Shown here in pieces: positions 16,229-24,425 of a DNA stretch of 64,000 nt. Each line of letters starts with the position of its first letter. Position 1 is the first letter of the stretch. Source of the DNA: Nonomuraea cavernae (lineage in GTDB: Bacteria; Actinomycetota; Actinomycetes; Streptosporangiales; Streptosporangiaceae). The stretch spans positions 298,247 to 362,246 of the forward strand of contig NZ_BMNH01000002.1 in the NCBI RefSeq assembly GCF_014646355.1, read 5' to 3'. The translations under genes were made by a program, and so were the position numbers. The notes beneath the pieces were generated by a model that had not been told where the DNA came from, ran no database searches, and saw only the letters and a program-made list of their open reading frames with translations.

Positions 16229-17650
16229 TCAGACCGGCACACGGTAATCCGCTCGCCTCCCTGGCGCGATACCGCCGGCGCGGTACCCGTGTACGGCGAG
16301 CGCGGCAGCGACGCAGGCGAACGGGATGGCGGGCAGCACGTAGCGGTGGTCGAAGTCGAGCGCCGCCACCGGCGCGACGAGCAGGAACATGGAGAACGTC
16401 CACGGCAGCAGCGCCGCGCGGCGCCGGCCGATCGAGCCCGCGCCGCCGGCCAGCAGCAGCACGCCGAAGAGGGTCCCGTGCAGGAACCACGGATAGGGGT
16501 AGGCGGCCAGGATCGTGCCCCACGGCTCGACCGAGCTCATGCCGCGGATGCCGGTGTCGTACTCCCGGCGGACCTTCCCGATGAGCCCGTGCTGCTCCGG
16601 CAGCGTCCACGAGCCGTGCGGGAAGGTGGACATGGGGGTGACCCGGTCCGGGTGCGGCACCGGCTCCCAGGTGAAGGCGAGCGAGGTGTTCACGGCCACC
16701 TCGCGCAGGTAGTCCAGCGGCTGGGCGGCGATGGCCCGCAGGGCGAAGCTCCTGGCCAGGTCGTTGTAGGCGAACCGGTCGCCGGGCAGCCGGTTGAGGG
16801 AGGCGCCGGGCGCCCAGACGTACTCGGAGGCGGCGTCCACCACGGTGCCGTTCGGGCAGAGCACGGCCTCCTTCGCGGGCGGGCGGATGATCGAGCAGTC
16901 GGCGAAGGTCATGGTCCGCGCCCACAGCGCGACGCCGTCGGAGCCGCTGAGCGCGAACCTGCCGTGGTGCTGGGCGTACCAGCCGGCGTAGGCGAGCAGC
17001 GGCAGCGCCCCCGCGACCGCCGCGGCCACGATCCTGCGCCATCCCGCCCTCCGGAGGAGCAGGTAGAGCACGAGCAGCCCGAGCAGCGGCACCGCGGCCG
17101 TGCGGGTGAGACCGGCCAGCGCGAGCAGCAGCCCGGCCAGCGCGGCGGCCCGGGTGGAGACCCGCTCACGCCACATCACGACGAGCAGCGCCGCCACGAC
17201 CAGGAAGATGACCTGCAGGTCGGACAGGATGGCGTGCTCCAGCCGCACGAACGACGGGTCGAACAGCACCGGCACCGTGGCCAGGCTCGCGCCCCAGCCG
17301 GGCAGCGACCGGCGGCGCAGCAGCACGTAGATCATCACGCCGATGCCCAGCCCCATCGCGTGCTGCACCCCGGCGACCACCTCCACGCTGTGGAAGGGCC
17401 GCAGCAGCCACAGGAACCAGGAGTAGCCCGCCGGGTGCAGGGCCCCCTGCGGTCGCATATGGACGGCGGTGTCGAGGTAGGTGAAGGAGTCGTACCAGTA
17501 GAGCTGCGCGGTGTCGTACCCGAGCATGACGAGCACGCGTAGCGCGGCGGCCAGTGCGAGCACGATCGCGAACAGCCGGTGCCCCTGGCGCTTGCGCGCG
17601 GTCACGCCGCGCGTGCGTGAACGGGCGAACGCCGTGAGGGTGGTGGCCAT
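16229..17650 (-). CDS. Multi-pass membrane glycosyltransferase, GT-C-like
   Basis: A 473-residue protein with about ten hydrophobic helices. The first extracytoplasmic loop has YWYDSFTYLDTAVHM, with acidic residues placed as in GT-C enzymes, and HPAGYSWFLWLLRPF follows, resembling ArnT/PMT-type transferases that use lipid-linked sugars. A large loop at about 235-380 contains two cysteines (FADCSIIRP and AVLCPNG). The C-terminal helices include DFDHRYVLPAIPFACV, an H-R-Y pattern common in this group. Donor and acceptor are unknown. It is transcribed toward the paralogue pair and divergent from the two-component system. Confidence 0.7.
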   Translation of the reverse strand: MATTLTAFARSRTRGVTARKRQGHRLFAIVLALAAALRVLVMLGYDTAQLYWYDSFTYLDTAVHMRPQGALHPAGYSWFLWLLRPFHSVEVVAGVQHAMGLGIGVMIYVLLRRRSLPGWGASLATVPVLFDPSFVRLEHAILSDLQVIFLVVAALLVVMWRERVSTRAAALAGLLLALAGLTRTAAVPLLGLLVLYLLLRRAGWRRIVAAAVAGALPLLAYAGWYAQHHGRFALSGSDGVALWARTMTFADCSIIRPPAKEAVLCPNGTVVDAASEYVWAPGASLNRLPGDRFAYNDLARSFALRAIAAQPLDYLREVAVNTSLAFTWEPVPHPDRVTPMSTFPHGSWTLPEQHGLIGKVRREYDTGIRGMSSVEPWGTILAAYPYPWFLHGTLFGVLLLAGGAGSIGRRRAALLPWTFSMFLLVAPVAALDFDHRYVLPAIPFACVAAALAVHGYRAGGIAPGRRADYRVPV

Positions 17651-17740
17651 GGTGGTCCCCCGGTGACGGGGCCGGGCGGATCCCGGCCGTAGGGGACGAA
17701 GTCCAGCGAGTTCGCGATAACGTCGGCGTCACCGATTGTG

Positions 17741-17757
17741 GTTATGCCCGCGTTATG
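17741..17757. promoter_or_regulatory. Direct repeat GTTATG-N5-GTTATG, likely response-regulator site
   Basis: Two GTTATG hexamers with an 11-bp start-to-start distance match the direct-repeat geometry bound by OmpR/PhoB-type dimers. The site sits about 70-85 bp before the response-regulator start at 17826 and about 95 bp before the divergent glycosyltransferase. A related half-site in inverse orientation (GATAAC) lies at 17716. Autoregulation, and control of the divergent gene, are inferred. Confidence 0.5.
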
Positions 17758-17825
17758 TCGGTGTGGGCACACTGGCGGACTCATGATCTTTGGGGGCAGG
17801 TTGTGTGTTCTGTTGGGGGGGCCAG

Positions 17826-18482
17826 GTGCGCGTTCTGATCGCCGAGGATGAGCGCATGCTCGCCGACTCGATCGCCGAGGGGCTGAGAGGTGAGGCGCTG
17901 GCCGTCGACGTCGCCTACGACGGCGAGGCGGCGATCGAGCGGCTCGGCGTCCACGACTACGACGTGCTGATCCTCGACCGCGACCTCCCGCTGGTGCACG
18001 GCGACGACGTGTGCGGCACGGTCGTCGAGCGGGGGTGGCCGGTCAGGGTGCTGATGCTGACCGCCGCGGGCGACGTGCGTTCCAGGGTGGCCGGGCTGTC
18101 GCTGGGGGCCGACGACTACCTGCCCAAGCCGTTCGCGTTCGAGGAACTGGTCGCGCGGGTGCACGCCCTCGGCCGCCGGGCCAGGCGGGCCGACCCGCCG
18201 ATGCTGGAGCGGGCGGGGGTCCGGCTGGACTGGGCGCACCGGCAGGTGTTCCGCGAGGGCCGGTACGTGCCACTGGCCCGCAAGGAGTTCGGCGTGCTGG
18301 CCGAGCTGCTGCGCGCCCAGGGCGCGGTCGTCTCGGCCGAGGAACTACTGGAGAAGGTATGGGACGAGCACATCGATCCGTTCACCAACACGGTCCGGAC
18401 CACGATGACCAAGCTGCGCAAGAAGCTGGGCGAGCCCCAGGTCATCGAGACCGTGCCCGGATCCGGTTACCGGATCCCATGA
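17826..18482 (+). CDS. OmpR/PhoB-family response regulator
   Basis: A 218-residue regulator. The receiver domain (1-115) has acidic pocket residues in AEDE, phospho-acceptor Asp in VLILDRDLPL, Thr in MLTAAG and Lys in LPKPFAFEE. The C-terminal winged helix (125-218) includes PLARKEFGVLAELLRAQGA and ends with VRTTMTKLRKKLGEP and VPGSGYRI. I chose GTG 17826 because MRVLIAEDE is the normal receiver start; in-frame codons back to 17790 encode an unrelated Cys/Gly-rich stretch. The stop overlaps the kinase start (ATGA). Confidence 0.9.
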   Translation: MRVLIAEDERMLADSIAEGLRGEALAVDVAYDGEAAIERLGVHDYDVLILDRDLPLVHGDDVCGTVVERGWPVRVLMLTAAGDVRSRVAGLSLGADDYLPKPFAFEELVARVHALGRRARRADPPMLERAGVRLDWAHRQVFREGRYVPLARKEFGVLAELLRAQGAVVSAEELLEKVWDEHIDPFTNTVRTTMTKLRKKLGEPQVIETVPGSGYRIP

Positions 18483-19621
18483 GCCTGCGCCTGCGGTTCG
18501 CGCTCGCCTGCGCCGTGGTCTTCCTGTTCGTCGGGACACTGCTGCTCGCGACCCTCTATCTCGTGGTGCGGCAGAGTCTCGAACCGCGCCGGGGGCTCGG
18601 CCAGCCGGAGTACATCACGCTGGACATCGGACAGTACTGGCGGGGCGATCTCGGCTACGCGGTGGCCCAGCAGCGGGTCAGCCAGGTCCGCGGCATCTAC
18701 CAGAACGACACCCTGCACACCGTGCGCACCCTCGGCTCGTTCGCGGTCCTGGCGGGCGCGGCGGGCGCCTTCGGGCTCGGCTGGCGGACGGCGGCCTGGG
18801 TGACGCGGCCGATCAAGGACGTCACCGAGACCGCGCGCCGCGTGGCGCAGAGCCACGACCTGACCGAGCGCATCGGCTACGACGGGCGGCGAGATGAGGT
18901 GAAGGAGCTGACCGACATCTTCGACACCATGCTCGACCGGCTGGCCCGCTCGTTCGACGGGCAGCGGCGGTTCGTCGCCAACGCCTCCCACGAGCTGCGC
19001 ACGCCGCTGACCATCAACAGGACGCTGGTGGACGTGGCGGTGCGCCGCCCCGACGCGACCGACGACGTCAAACGGCTCGGCGAGTCGCTGCTGCTGGTCA
19101 ACACCCGGCACGAACGGCTCATCGACGGGCTGCTGGCGCTGGCGGAGGGCGAGCAGGCGGTGCTGGACCGGCGGCCGTTCGACCTGACCGACGTGGCCGA
19201 GCACGTGCTGGACCAGGTGGCCGCAGAGGCGGCCGAGCGAGAGGTGACGATTCACCGGCTGCTCGACTCGGCGCCCACCACCGGGGAGGCGGTGCTGGTG
19301 GAGCGGCTGGTGCAGAACCTCGTGGAGAACGCGATCCGGCACAACCACCCCAAGGGCGAGGTGTGGGTGACGACCCGGCAACGGGCCGAGCGGGTGGAGC
19401 TGGTGGTGGCCAACACCGGGCTGCAGGTGCCACCGTACGAGATCGAGGCGATCTTCCAGCCGTTCCGGCGGCTGCACGGCGACCGGCTGCGGTCCGACCG
19501 GGGCAGCGGGCTCGGGCTGTCGATCGTACGGGTCATCACCGAGGCGCACGGCGGCACGGTCACCGCCCGGCCCCGTGACGAGGGCGGGCTGACGATCACC
19601 GTGGAGCTCCCGGCCGCCTAG
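18479..19621 (+). CDS. Membrane sensor histidine kinase (HAMP, HisKA, HATPase)
   Basis: A 380-residue kinase partner of the preceding regulator. Helix 1 is at about 7-30, a short extracytoplasmic loop at 31-82 (GQPEYITLDIGQYW), and helix 2 at about 84-105. A HAMP domain follows, then the H box FVANASHELRTPL with the phosphorylated His. The ATPase has N box VQNLVENAIRHNH and G2 GSGLGLSIVRVI. The ~50-residue sensor loop has no recognisable domain, so the stimulus is unknown. It ends 28 bp from the convergent synthetase gene. Confidence 0.9.
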   Translation: MSLRLRFALACAVVFLFVGTLLLATLYLVVRQSLEPRRGLGQPEYITLDIGQYWRGDLGYAVAQQRVSQVRGIYQNDTLHTVRTLGSFAVLAGAAGAFGLGWRTAAWVTRPIKDVTETARRVAQSHDLTERIGYDGRRDEVKELTDIFDTMLDRLARSFDGQRRFVANASHELRTPLTINRTLVDVAVRRPDATDDVKRLGESLLLVNTRHERLIDGLLALAEGEQAVLDRRPFDLTDVAEHVLDQVAAEAAEREVTIHRLLDSAPTTGEAVLVERLVQNLVENAIRHNHPKGEVWVTTRQRAERVELVVANTGLQVPPYEIEAIFQPFRRLHGDRLRSDRGSGLGLSIVRVITEAHGGTVTARPRDEGGLTITVELPAA

Positions 19622-19649
19622 CGATCTTCGGCCCAGGCGCGCGCCGCCG

Positions 19650-21506
19650 TCAGAGCGCGTCGGCGATCTCCGTCAGCGCCGCCGGGTCCTCGATCGTGGA
19701 CGGGGCGCGGTAGTCGCGCCCGTCGGCGATGTCGCGCATGGTGCCGCGCAGGATCTTGCCGGACCGGGTCTTGGGCAGCCGGCCGACCACCACGGCCCGG
19801 CGGAAGGCGGCGACCGGGCCGATCCGCTCGCGGACCAGCGCGGTCAGCTCCCGCTCCACCTCGGCCGGGTCGCGGTCGGCGCCCGCCTTGAGCACCACGA
19901 AGCCGACCGGGAGCTGCCCCCTGAGCTCGTCGGCGACGCCGATCACCGCGCACTCGGCCACGTCCGGGTGGGCCGCGATGACCTCCTCCATCTGGCCGGT
20001 CGACAGCCGGTGACCGGCTACGTTGATGACGTCGTCGATGCGGCCCATCACGTAGAGGTAGCCGTCGTCGTCGAGGTAGCCGCCGTCGCCCGTCAGGTAG
20101 TGGCCGGGGAAGCGCGACAGGTAGGACTCGGTGAAGCGGGCCTCGTCGCGGAACAGGGTGGGCAGGTTGCCGGGGGGCAGCGGCAGCCTGATGGCGACCG
20201 CGCCCTCCGTGCCGGGCGGGCACTCCTGGCCGGAGGAGTCGAGGATGCGCACGTCGTAGCCGGGGACGGGCCTGGTGGGCGAGCCGGGTTTGATCGGCAG
20301 CGCCTCGATGCCCACGCAGTTGGCGGCGATCGGCCAGCCGGACTCGGTCTGCCACCAGTGGTCGATGACCGGGATGCCGAGCAGGTCGCTCGCCCAGTGG
20401 TAGGTGTCGGGGTCGAGCCGCTCGCCGGCCAGGAAGAGGTAGCGCAGCATCGACAGATCCCACTTGCGCGCGAAATTTCCGGACGGATCCTCTTTTTTGA
20501 TCGCCCTGATCGCGGTCGGCGCGGTGAACAGGGTCCGCACCCCGTGCATGGCCACCACCCGCCAGAACGACCCCGGATCCGGCGTGCCGACCGGCTTGCC
20601 CTCATACAGCACGGTCGTGCAGCCGGCCAGCAGCGGCCCGTAGACGATGTAGGAGTGGCCCACGACCCAGCCGACGTCGGAGGCGGCCCAGAAGACCTCG
20701 CCCGGGGCGGCGCCGTACACGTGGGACATGCTCCAGTGCAGCGCCACCGCGTGACCGCCGTTGTCGCGGACCACGCCCTTGGGCGCGCCGGTGGTGCCGG
20801 AGGTGTAGAGGATGTAGAGCGGGTCGGTGGCGGCCACGGCCACGCAACCGGCGGGCTCGGCGTCGCGCACGGCCGACGCCCAGTCGAGGTCGCGCCCCTC
20901 CACCAGCGCCGCCGGCGCCTGGGGCCGCTGCAGGATCACGCAGCGCCCGGGCCGGTGCGCGGCCTCCTCCAGGGCGGCGTCCAGCAGCGGTTTGTACGCG
21001 ACCACCCGGGACGGCTCGATGCCGCACGACGCCGACAGCACCACCACGGGCCTGGCGTGGTCGATCCGCACGGCCAGCTCGCTGGCGGCGAACCCGCCGA
21101 ACACCACCGAGTGCACGGCGCCCAGCCGCGCGCAGGCCAGCATGGCGATCACCGCCTCGGGCACCATCGGCATGTAGATCACCACGGTGTCGCCGGTGCC
21201 GACGCCCAGGTCGCGCAGCAGGCCGGCGGTCCGCGCCACCTCGTCGAGCAGCTCGGCGTAGGTGTAGGCGCGGACGGTGCCGGTGACGGGGCTGTCGTAG
21301 ATCAGCGCCGTCCGGTCGCCGTGGCCCGCCTCGACATGCCGGTCGAGGGCGTTGAAGCAGGTGTTGAGCCGCGCGTCGGGGAACCAGCGCCCGTCACGCA
21401 GGACCGTCGCGGGCGCAACCTCCCAGTCGATGCCCGTGGCCGCCTCCGCCCAGAAACGCTCGGGCTCGTCGATGCTGCGCCGGTAGACGGCGTCGAAACC
21501 GCTCAC
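19650..21506 (-). CDS. prpE: Propionyl-CoA synthetase (PrpE-type acyl-CoA ligase)
   Basis: A 618-residue adenylate-forming enzyme that activates propionate (or acetate) to the CoA thioester via an acyl-AMP. The P-loop is ILYTSGTTGAPKGVVRDNGG; the VVRDNGGHAVAL continuation is characteristic of PrpE. Further motifs are WWQTESGWPI, GRIDDVINVAGHRLSTGQME and the C-terminal catalytic lysine in KTRSGKILRGTMR. I chose GTG 21506 (SGFDAVYRRSIDEPERFW) because PrpE proteins begin there. An ATG at 21542 would add 12 arginine-rich residues and run close to the divergent gene. No methylcitrate-cycle genes are adjacent. Confidence 0.88.
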   Translation of the reverse strand: MSGFDAVYRRSIDEPERFWAEAATGIDWEVAPATVLRDGRWFPDARLNTCFNALDRHVEAGHGDRTALIYDSPVTGTVRAYTYAELLDEVARTAGLLRDLGVGTGDTVVIYMPMVPEAVIAMLACARLGAVHSVVFGGFAASELAVRIDHARPVVVLSASCGIEPSRVVAYKPLLDAALEEAAHRPGRCVILQRPQAPAALVEGRDLDWASAVRDAEPAGCVAVAATDPLYILYTSGTTGAPKGVVRDNGGHAVALHWSMSHVYGAAPGEVFWAASDVGWVVGHSYIVYGPLLAGCTTVLYEGKPVGTPDPGSFWRVVAMHGVRTLFTAPTAIRAIKKEDPSGNFARKWDLSMLRYLFLAGERLDPDTYHWASDLLGIPVIDHWWQTESGWPIAANCVGIEALPIKPGSPTRPVPGYDVRILDSSGQECPPGTEGAVAIRLPLPPGNLPTLFRDEARFTESYLSRFPGHYLTGDGGYLDDDGYLYVMGRIDDVINVAGHRLSTGQMEEVIAAHPDVAECAVIGVADELRGQLPVGFVVLKAGADRDPAEVERELTALVRERIGPVAAFRRAVVVGRLPKTRSGKILRGTMRDIADGRDYRAPSTIEDPAALTEIADAL

Positions 21507-21568
21507 ATGTCGATCAGACCAGCGCCGCCGCGGTCCGCGCAACCCCCCGCGCCTGCCAGGGTGGGAGG

Positions 21569-22207
21569 GTGAGCGATGATCTGATCTTGTCCGTGGTGAC
21601 GGGCTCGCGGGCGTACGGCCTGGAGACCGGCGGCTCCGACACCGACCGGCGCGGGGTGTTCGTGGCGCCCACGCCGGACTTCTGGCGGATGACCAAGCCG
21701 CCGACGCACCGCGACGGCCCGCTGCCCGAGCAGTTCTCGTGGGAGGTGGAGCGCTTCTGCGTGCTCGCCCTCGACGCCAACCCGACGGTGCTGGAGTGCC
21801 TGTGGTCGCCGCTCGTGGAGATCGTCACCCCGTCCGGAGAGCGGCTGCGGGAGTTGCGGGGGGCGTTCCTGTCGCGGCGCGCGCACGAGACGTTCGCGAA
21901 CTACGCCGACGCCCAGTTCCGCCGCCTCGACCCGGCGGCGCCCAGGTGGAAGCAGGCCATGCACATGATCAGGCTGCTGCTCAGCGGGCTGCACCTGGTC
22001 CGGCACGGCGACCTGGAGGTGCGGGTGGGCCCGCACCGCGACCGGCTGCTCGCCATCAGGCGCGGCGAGGTGCCGTGGGCCGAGGTCGACGCCTGGCGCC
22101 GCGCCCTGAACGCCGAACTGGCCGCCGCCGACAGCGTGCTGCCGGCCGCGCCCGATCGGGCGCGGGTGGAGGATTTCCTCGTCGACGTTCGCAGGGACCA
22201 TCTGTGA
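21569..22207 (+). CDS. Predicted nucleotidyltransferase (RlaP-like), copy 1
   Basis: A 212-residue pol-beta-superfamily nucleotidyltransferase. The signature TGSRAYGLETGGSDTDRRG has the GSR(A)YG and SDxDxRG pattern of DNA/RNA nucleotidyltransferases often called RlaP-like. The third acidic residue is probably in the WEVERFC segment. The remaining residues are helical (RWKQAMHMIRLLLSGLHLV). Such proteins are linked with RNA repair in some bacteria; no RNA ligase is visible here. Its stop overlaps the start of a second protein of the same family (GTGA at 22204), so the pair is translated together. Confidence 0.78.
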   Translation: MSDDLILSVVTGSRAYGLETGGSDTDRRGVFVAPTPDFWRMTKPPTHRDGPLPEQFSWEVERFCVLALDANPTVLECLWSPLVEIVTPSGERLRELRGAFLSRRAHETFANYADAQFRRLDPAAPRWKQAMHMIRLLLSGLHLVRHGDLEVRVGPHRDRLLAIRRGEVPWAEVDAWRRALNAELAAADSVLPAAPDRARVEDFLVDVRRDHL

Positions 22208-24150
22208 CCCGGCCTGCCGGGCTGCCCGCCCGGCCGCCCACCGGTTTGCCCGGCTCGTTGCCCGGCTGGTTGCCTGAGATCCCCGGCGAGCAGCCGCATC
22301 CCCTGGTGTTCGCGACGGTCAGCGGGGCGCACCTGTACGGCTTCCCGTCCGCCGACTCCGACGTCGACCTGCGGGGCGTCCACCTGCTGCCGGTCGAAGA
22401 GGTCGTCGGGCTGCGCACCGGCCCCGGCACGCTCGACCGCACGTGGACCCGCGACGGCGTCGAGGTCGACCTCGTCACGCACGACCTGGCCAAGTTCTGC
22501 CGGCTGCTGCTCAACCGCAACGGCTACGTGCTGGAACAGCTCCTGTCGCCGCTGGTCGTGGCCTCGTCGCCGCTGCACGAGGAGCTGATCGCCCTCGCGC
22601 CCGCCTGCCTGACCCGCCACCACGCCCACCACTACCTCGGGTTCGCCCGGACGCAGTGGCGGCTGTTCGGGAAGACGGGCGAGCTGAAGCCGTTGCTCTA
22701 CACGTTCCGGGTGCTGGCGACGGGCATCCACCTCATGCGCACCGGCGAGCTGGTCGCCGACCTGACCCGGCTGTTCCGGTACGGGCCGCCGTACCTGCCG
22801 GAGCTGGTCGCCGCCAAGCGTGAGGCCGAGCACGGGCGGGCGCCGCGTGTGCCGGCGGCCGGTGACGACGTGGCGCGGCTGACCGCCGAACTGGAGGCGG
22901 CCAGGGACGCGTCCCGGCTCGCCGAGACGGGCACGGCCGCCGGGGCGCTGCACGATCTGGTGGTGCGCGCCCGGCTCGGCCGGTGGGCAATACGCTGCGA
23001 TTCGGGGAAACGGCCACCGAATCGTCACACGGGAGAACGCCAACGCATGAATACGCCACCTGGAGCCGAGCGGACCGACGGGTCGTCCGTCCGGATCGGA
23101 GCTCTCGTTCCGTTGACTCGGCCCGGCTGGGTCGAGGCGGGCCGGCACGTGCTCGCTGGACTCGAACTGGCCGTTCGCGACGTCAATGACGCCGGCGGGA
23201 TCGTCGGAAGACCACTCGAACTGGTGGTCCGAGACACCGCGGCCGATCCGCGGAAGGCCGCAGCGGCCGTGGACGAATTGGCTCGCCTGGGCGTGGCCGC
23301 CTTGGCGGGGGAATACCACAGTGTCGTCGCCCGCGCCGCCGCCGCCAGGGCCGACGCTCTCGGTCTGCCGTTCCTCTGCTCGTCAGCGGTGCTCGACGCG
23401 CTCACCGAACAGCCCACGGAATGGGTCGCGCGCCTTGCCCCGGCGCAGTCCCACGGCTGGCAGATCTACGCGGACTTCCTCCTCCGCGCGGGCCACAACC
23501 GGATCGCCGTAGCGGCCGAACCGAGTGTCTACTGGGCGTCCGGGGCCCGCGTTCTGCGGGACTATCTCGCCCCACGCGGCGGCACCGTCATCGAGCTCGA
23601 CATGCGCGTGCTCACCCCCACGGCCGTGTGCGACGAGCTCGTCGGCGAGCGCGCGACAGCCCTCCTGCTTCTGGTCGGCCTCCCGGAGCCGGCAGTGTCG
23701 ATCGTCAAGTCCGTCCGCCGCGACCGGCGTCTCACCGAGATCATGATCGGTGCTCCGGCCGGGCAACCTGAGTTCGCCGAATGGGCGAGGTCGCTGGGCG
23801 ACGACGGCGCCGCGATCCCGTTCCTGCGCTACCTGCCCGAGCGCCTCAGCCCACTCGGCGCACGAGTCGAGACCGCCCTCCGCGAGCGGCTGGGCGAAGC
23901 GCCCTCCTTCGTCGCCTTCGAGGGCTACGACACGGTCGCCGTCCTCGCCGACGTCCTGCGTTCGCACGGCGCGGACCATGCGCGGATCGCCGAATCCTGG
24001 CCGCGCGTCGCGGTCGAAGGCACCCGTGGGCGGATCCGGTTCTCCCGGACGCCGGGCATCAGCGTCTGGCAATGGGCTTGGACGCCGGTCCAAGTCGTTG
24101 ATCGGGATCCGGCGGAACCCGGTCGCTTTCGGATCCTCCACTCCGGCTGA
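22204..24150 (+). CDS. RlaP-like nucleotidyltransferase fused in frame to a type I periplasmic-binding-like domain
   Basis: One uninterrupted frame of 648 codons holds two unrelated parts. Residues about 35-260 form a second nucleotidyltransferase: SGAHLYGFPSADSDVDLRG, VEVDLVTHDLAKFCRLLL and HHYLGFARTQWRLFGKTG. Residues about 280-648 form a type I substrate-binding fold like Leu/Ile/Val receptors: IGALVPLTRPGW, ELAVRDVNDAGGIVGRPLEL and SFVAFEGYDTVAVLADVLRS. There is no signal peptide, so a secreted receptor role is unlikely. The junction (22980-23046) reads like a former intergenic region, with GGGAG before an ATG at 23047. The second part may therefore be translated separately, or the stop of the first may have been lost. 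Start is GTG 22204. Confidence 0.7.
   Translation: MTRPAGLPARPPTGLPGSLPGWLPEIPGEQPHPLVFATVSGAHLYGFPSADSDVDLRGVHLLPVEEVVGLRTGPGTLDRTWTRDGVEVDLVTHDLAKFCRLLLNRNGYVLEQLLSPLVVASSPLHEELIALAPACLTRHHAHHYLGFARTQWRLFGKTGELKPLLYTFRVLATGIHLMRTGELVADLTRLFRYGPPYLPELVAAKREAEHGRAPRVPAAGDDVARLTAELEAARDASRLAETGTAAGALHDLVVRARLGRWAIRCDSGKRPPNRHTGERQRMNTPPGAERTDGSSVRIGALVPLTRPGWVEAGRHVLAGLELAVRDVNDAGGIVGRPLELVVRDTAADPRKAAAAVDELARLGVAALAGEYHSVVARAAAARADALGLPFLCSSAVLDALTEQPTEWVARLAPAQSHGWQIYADFLLRAGHNRIAVAAEPSVYWASGARVLRDYLAPRGGTVIELDMRVLTPTAVCDELVGERATALLLLVGLPEPAVSIVKSVRRDRRLTEIMIGAPAGQPEFAEWARSLGDDGAAIPFLRYLPERLSPLGARVETALRERLGEAPSFVAFEGYDTVAVLADVLRSHGADHARIAESWPRVAVEGTRGRIRFSRTPGISVWQWAWTPVQVVDRDPAEPGRFRILHSG
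23047..24150 (+). other. Possible independent start of the substrate-binding-like protein
   Basis: ATG 23047 is preceded by GGGAGAACGCCAACGC and would give a 367-residue type I binding-protein-like product (MNTPPGAERTDGSSVRIGAL). Relaxed third-position use (GAA, GAATTG, AATGAC) differs from the very GC-strict codons before 22980. This suggests the segment arrived separately. The product would be cytosolic, since it has no signal sequence or lipobox. Confidence 0.5.
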
Positions 24151-24207
24151 GAGAGCGTGGAGGTCTGACCGCCCGGCTCTGTCCGAACGTGATACCAGGG
24201 TCGTGGC

Positions 24208-24255
24208 GCCCGTGCCGGTCTCGGCCACTCGTTGATGGCTGCGACCGGCACGGGC
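24208..24255. terminator. Bidirectional hairpin terminator candidate
   Basis: GCCCGTGCCGGTC (24208-24220) and GACCGGCACGGGC (24243-24255) are perfect 13-bp arms around a 22-nt loop. The hairpin lies between the convergent stops at 24150 and 24426. There is no U-tract, which is common for actinomycete terminators. The rest of the 275-bp gap shows nothing recognisable. Confidence 0.65.
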
Positions 24256-24425
24256 GGGTGATGGCGAACGGCGAGCTTGGCGGGCCGTGTGGCGGCCGTC
24301 GCCGGTGGCGCCTGAGCCGGGTGATCCCGCACTCGTGATCACCTACGGCCCTGATCCGCTTTCGCGGCAGGCTCTCCGGTCCGCTCCTAGTGGGCGTGAT
24401 GGTCCGTGATCACGGCTGTGGACCT

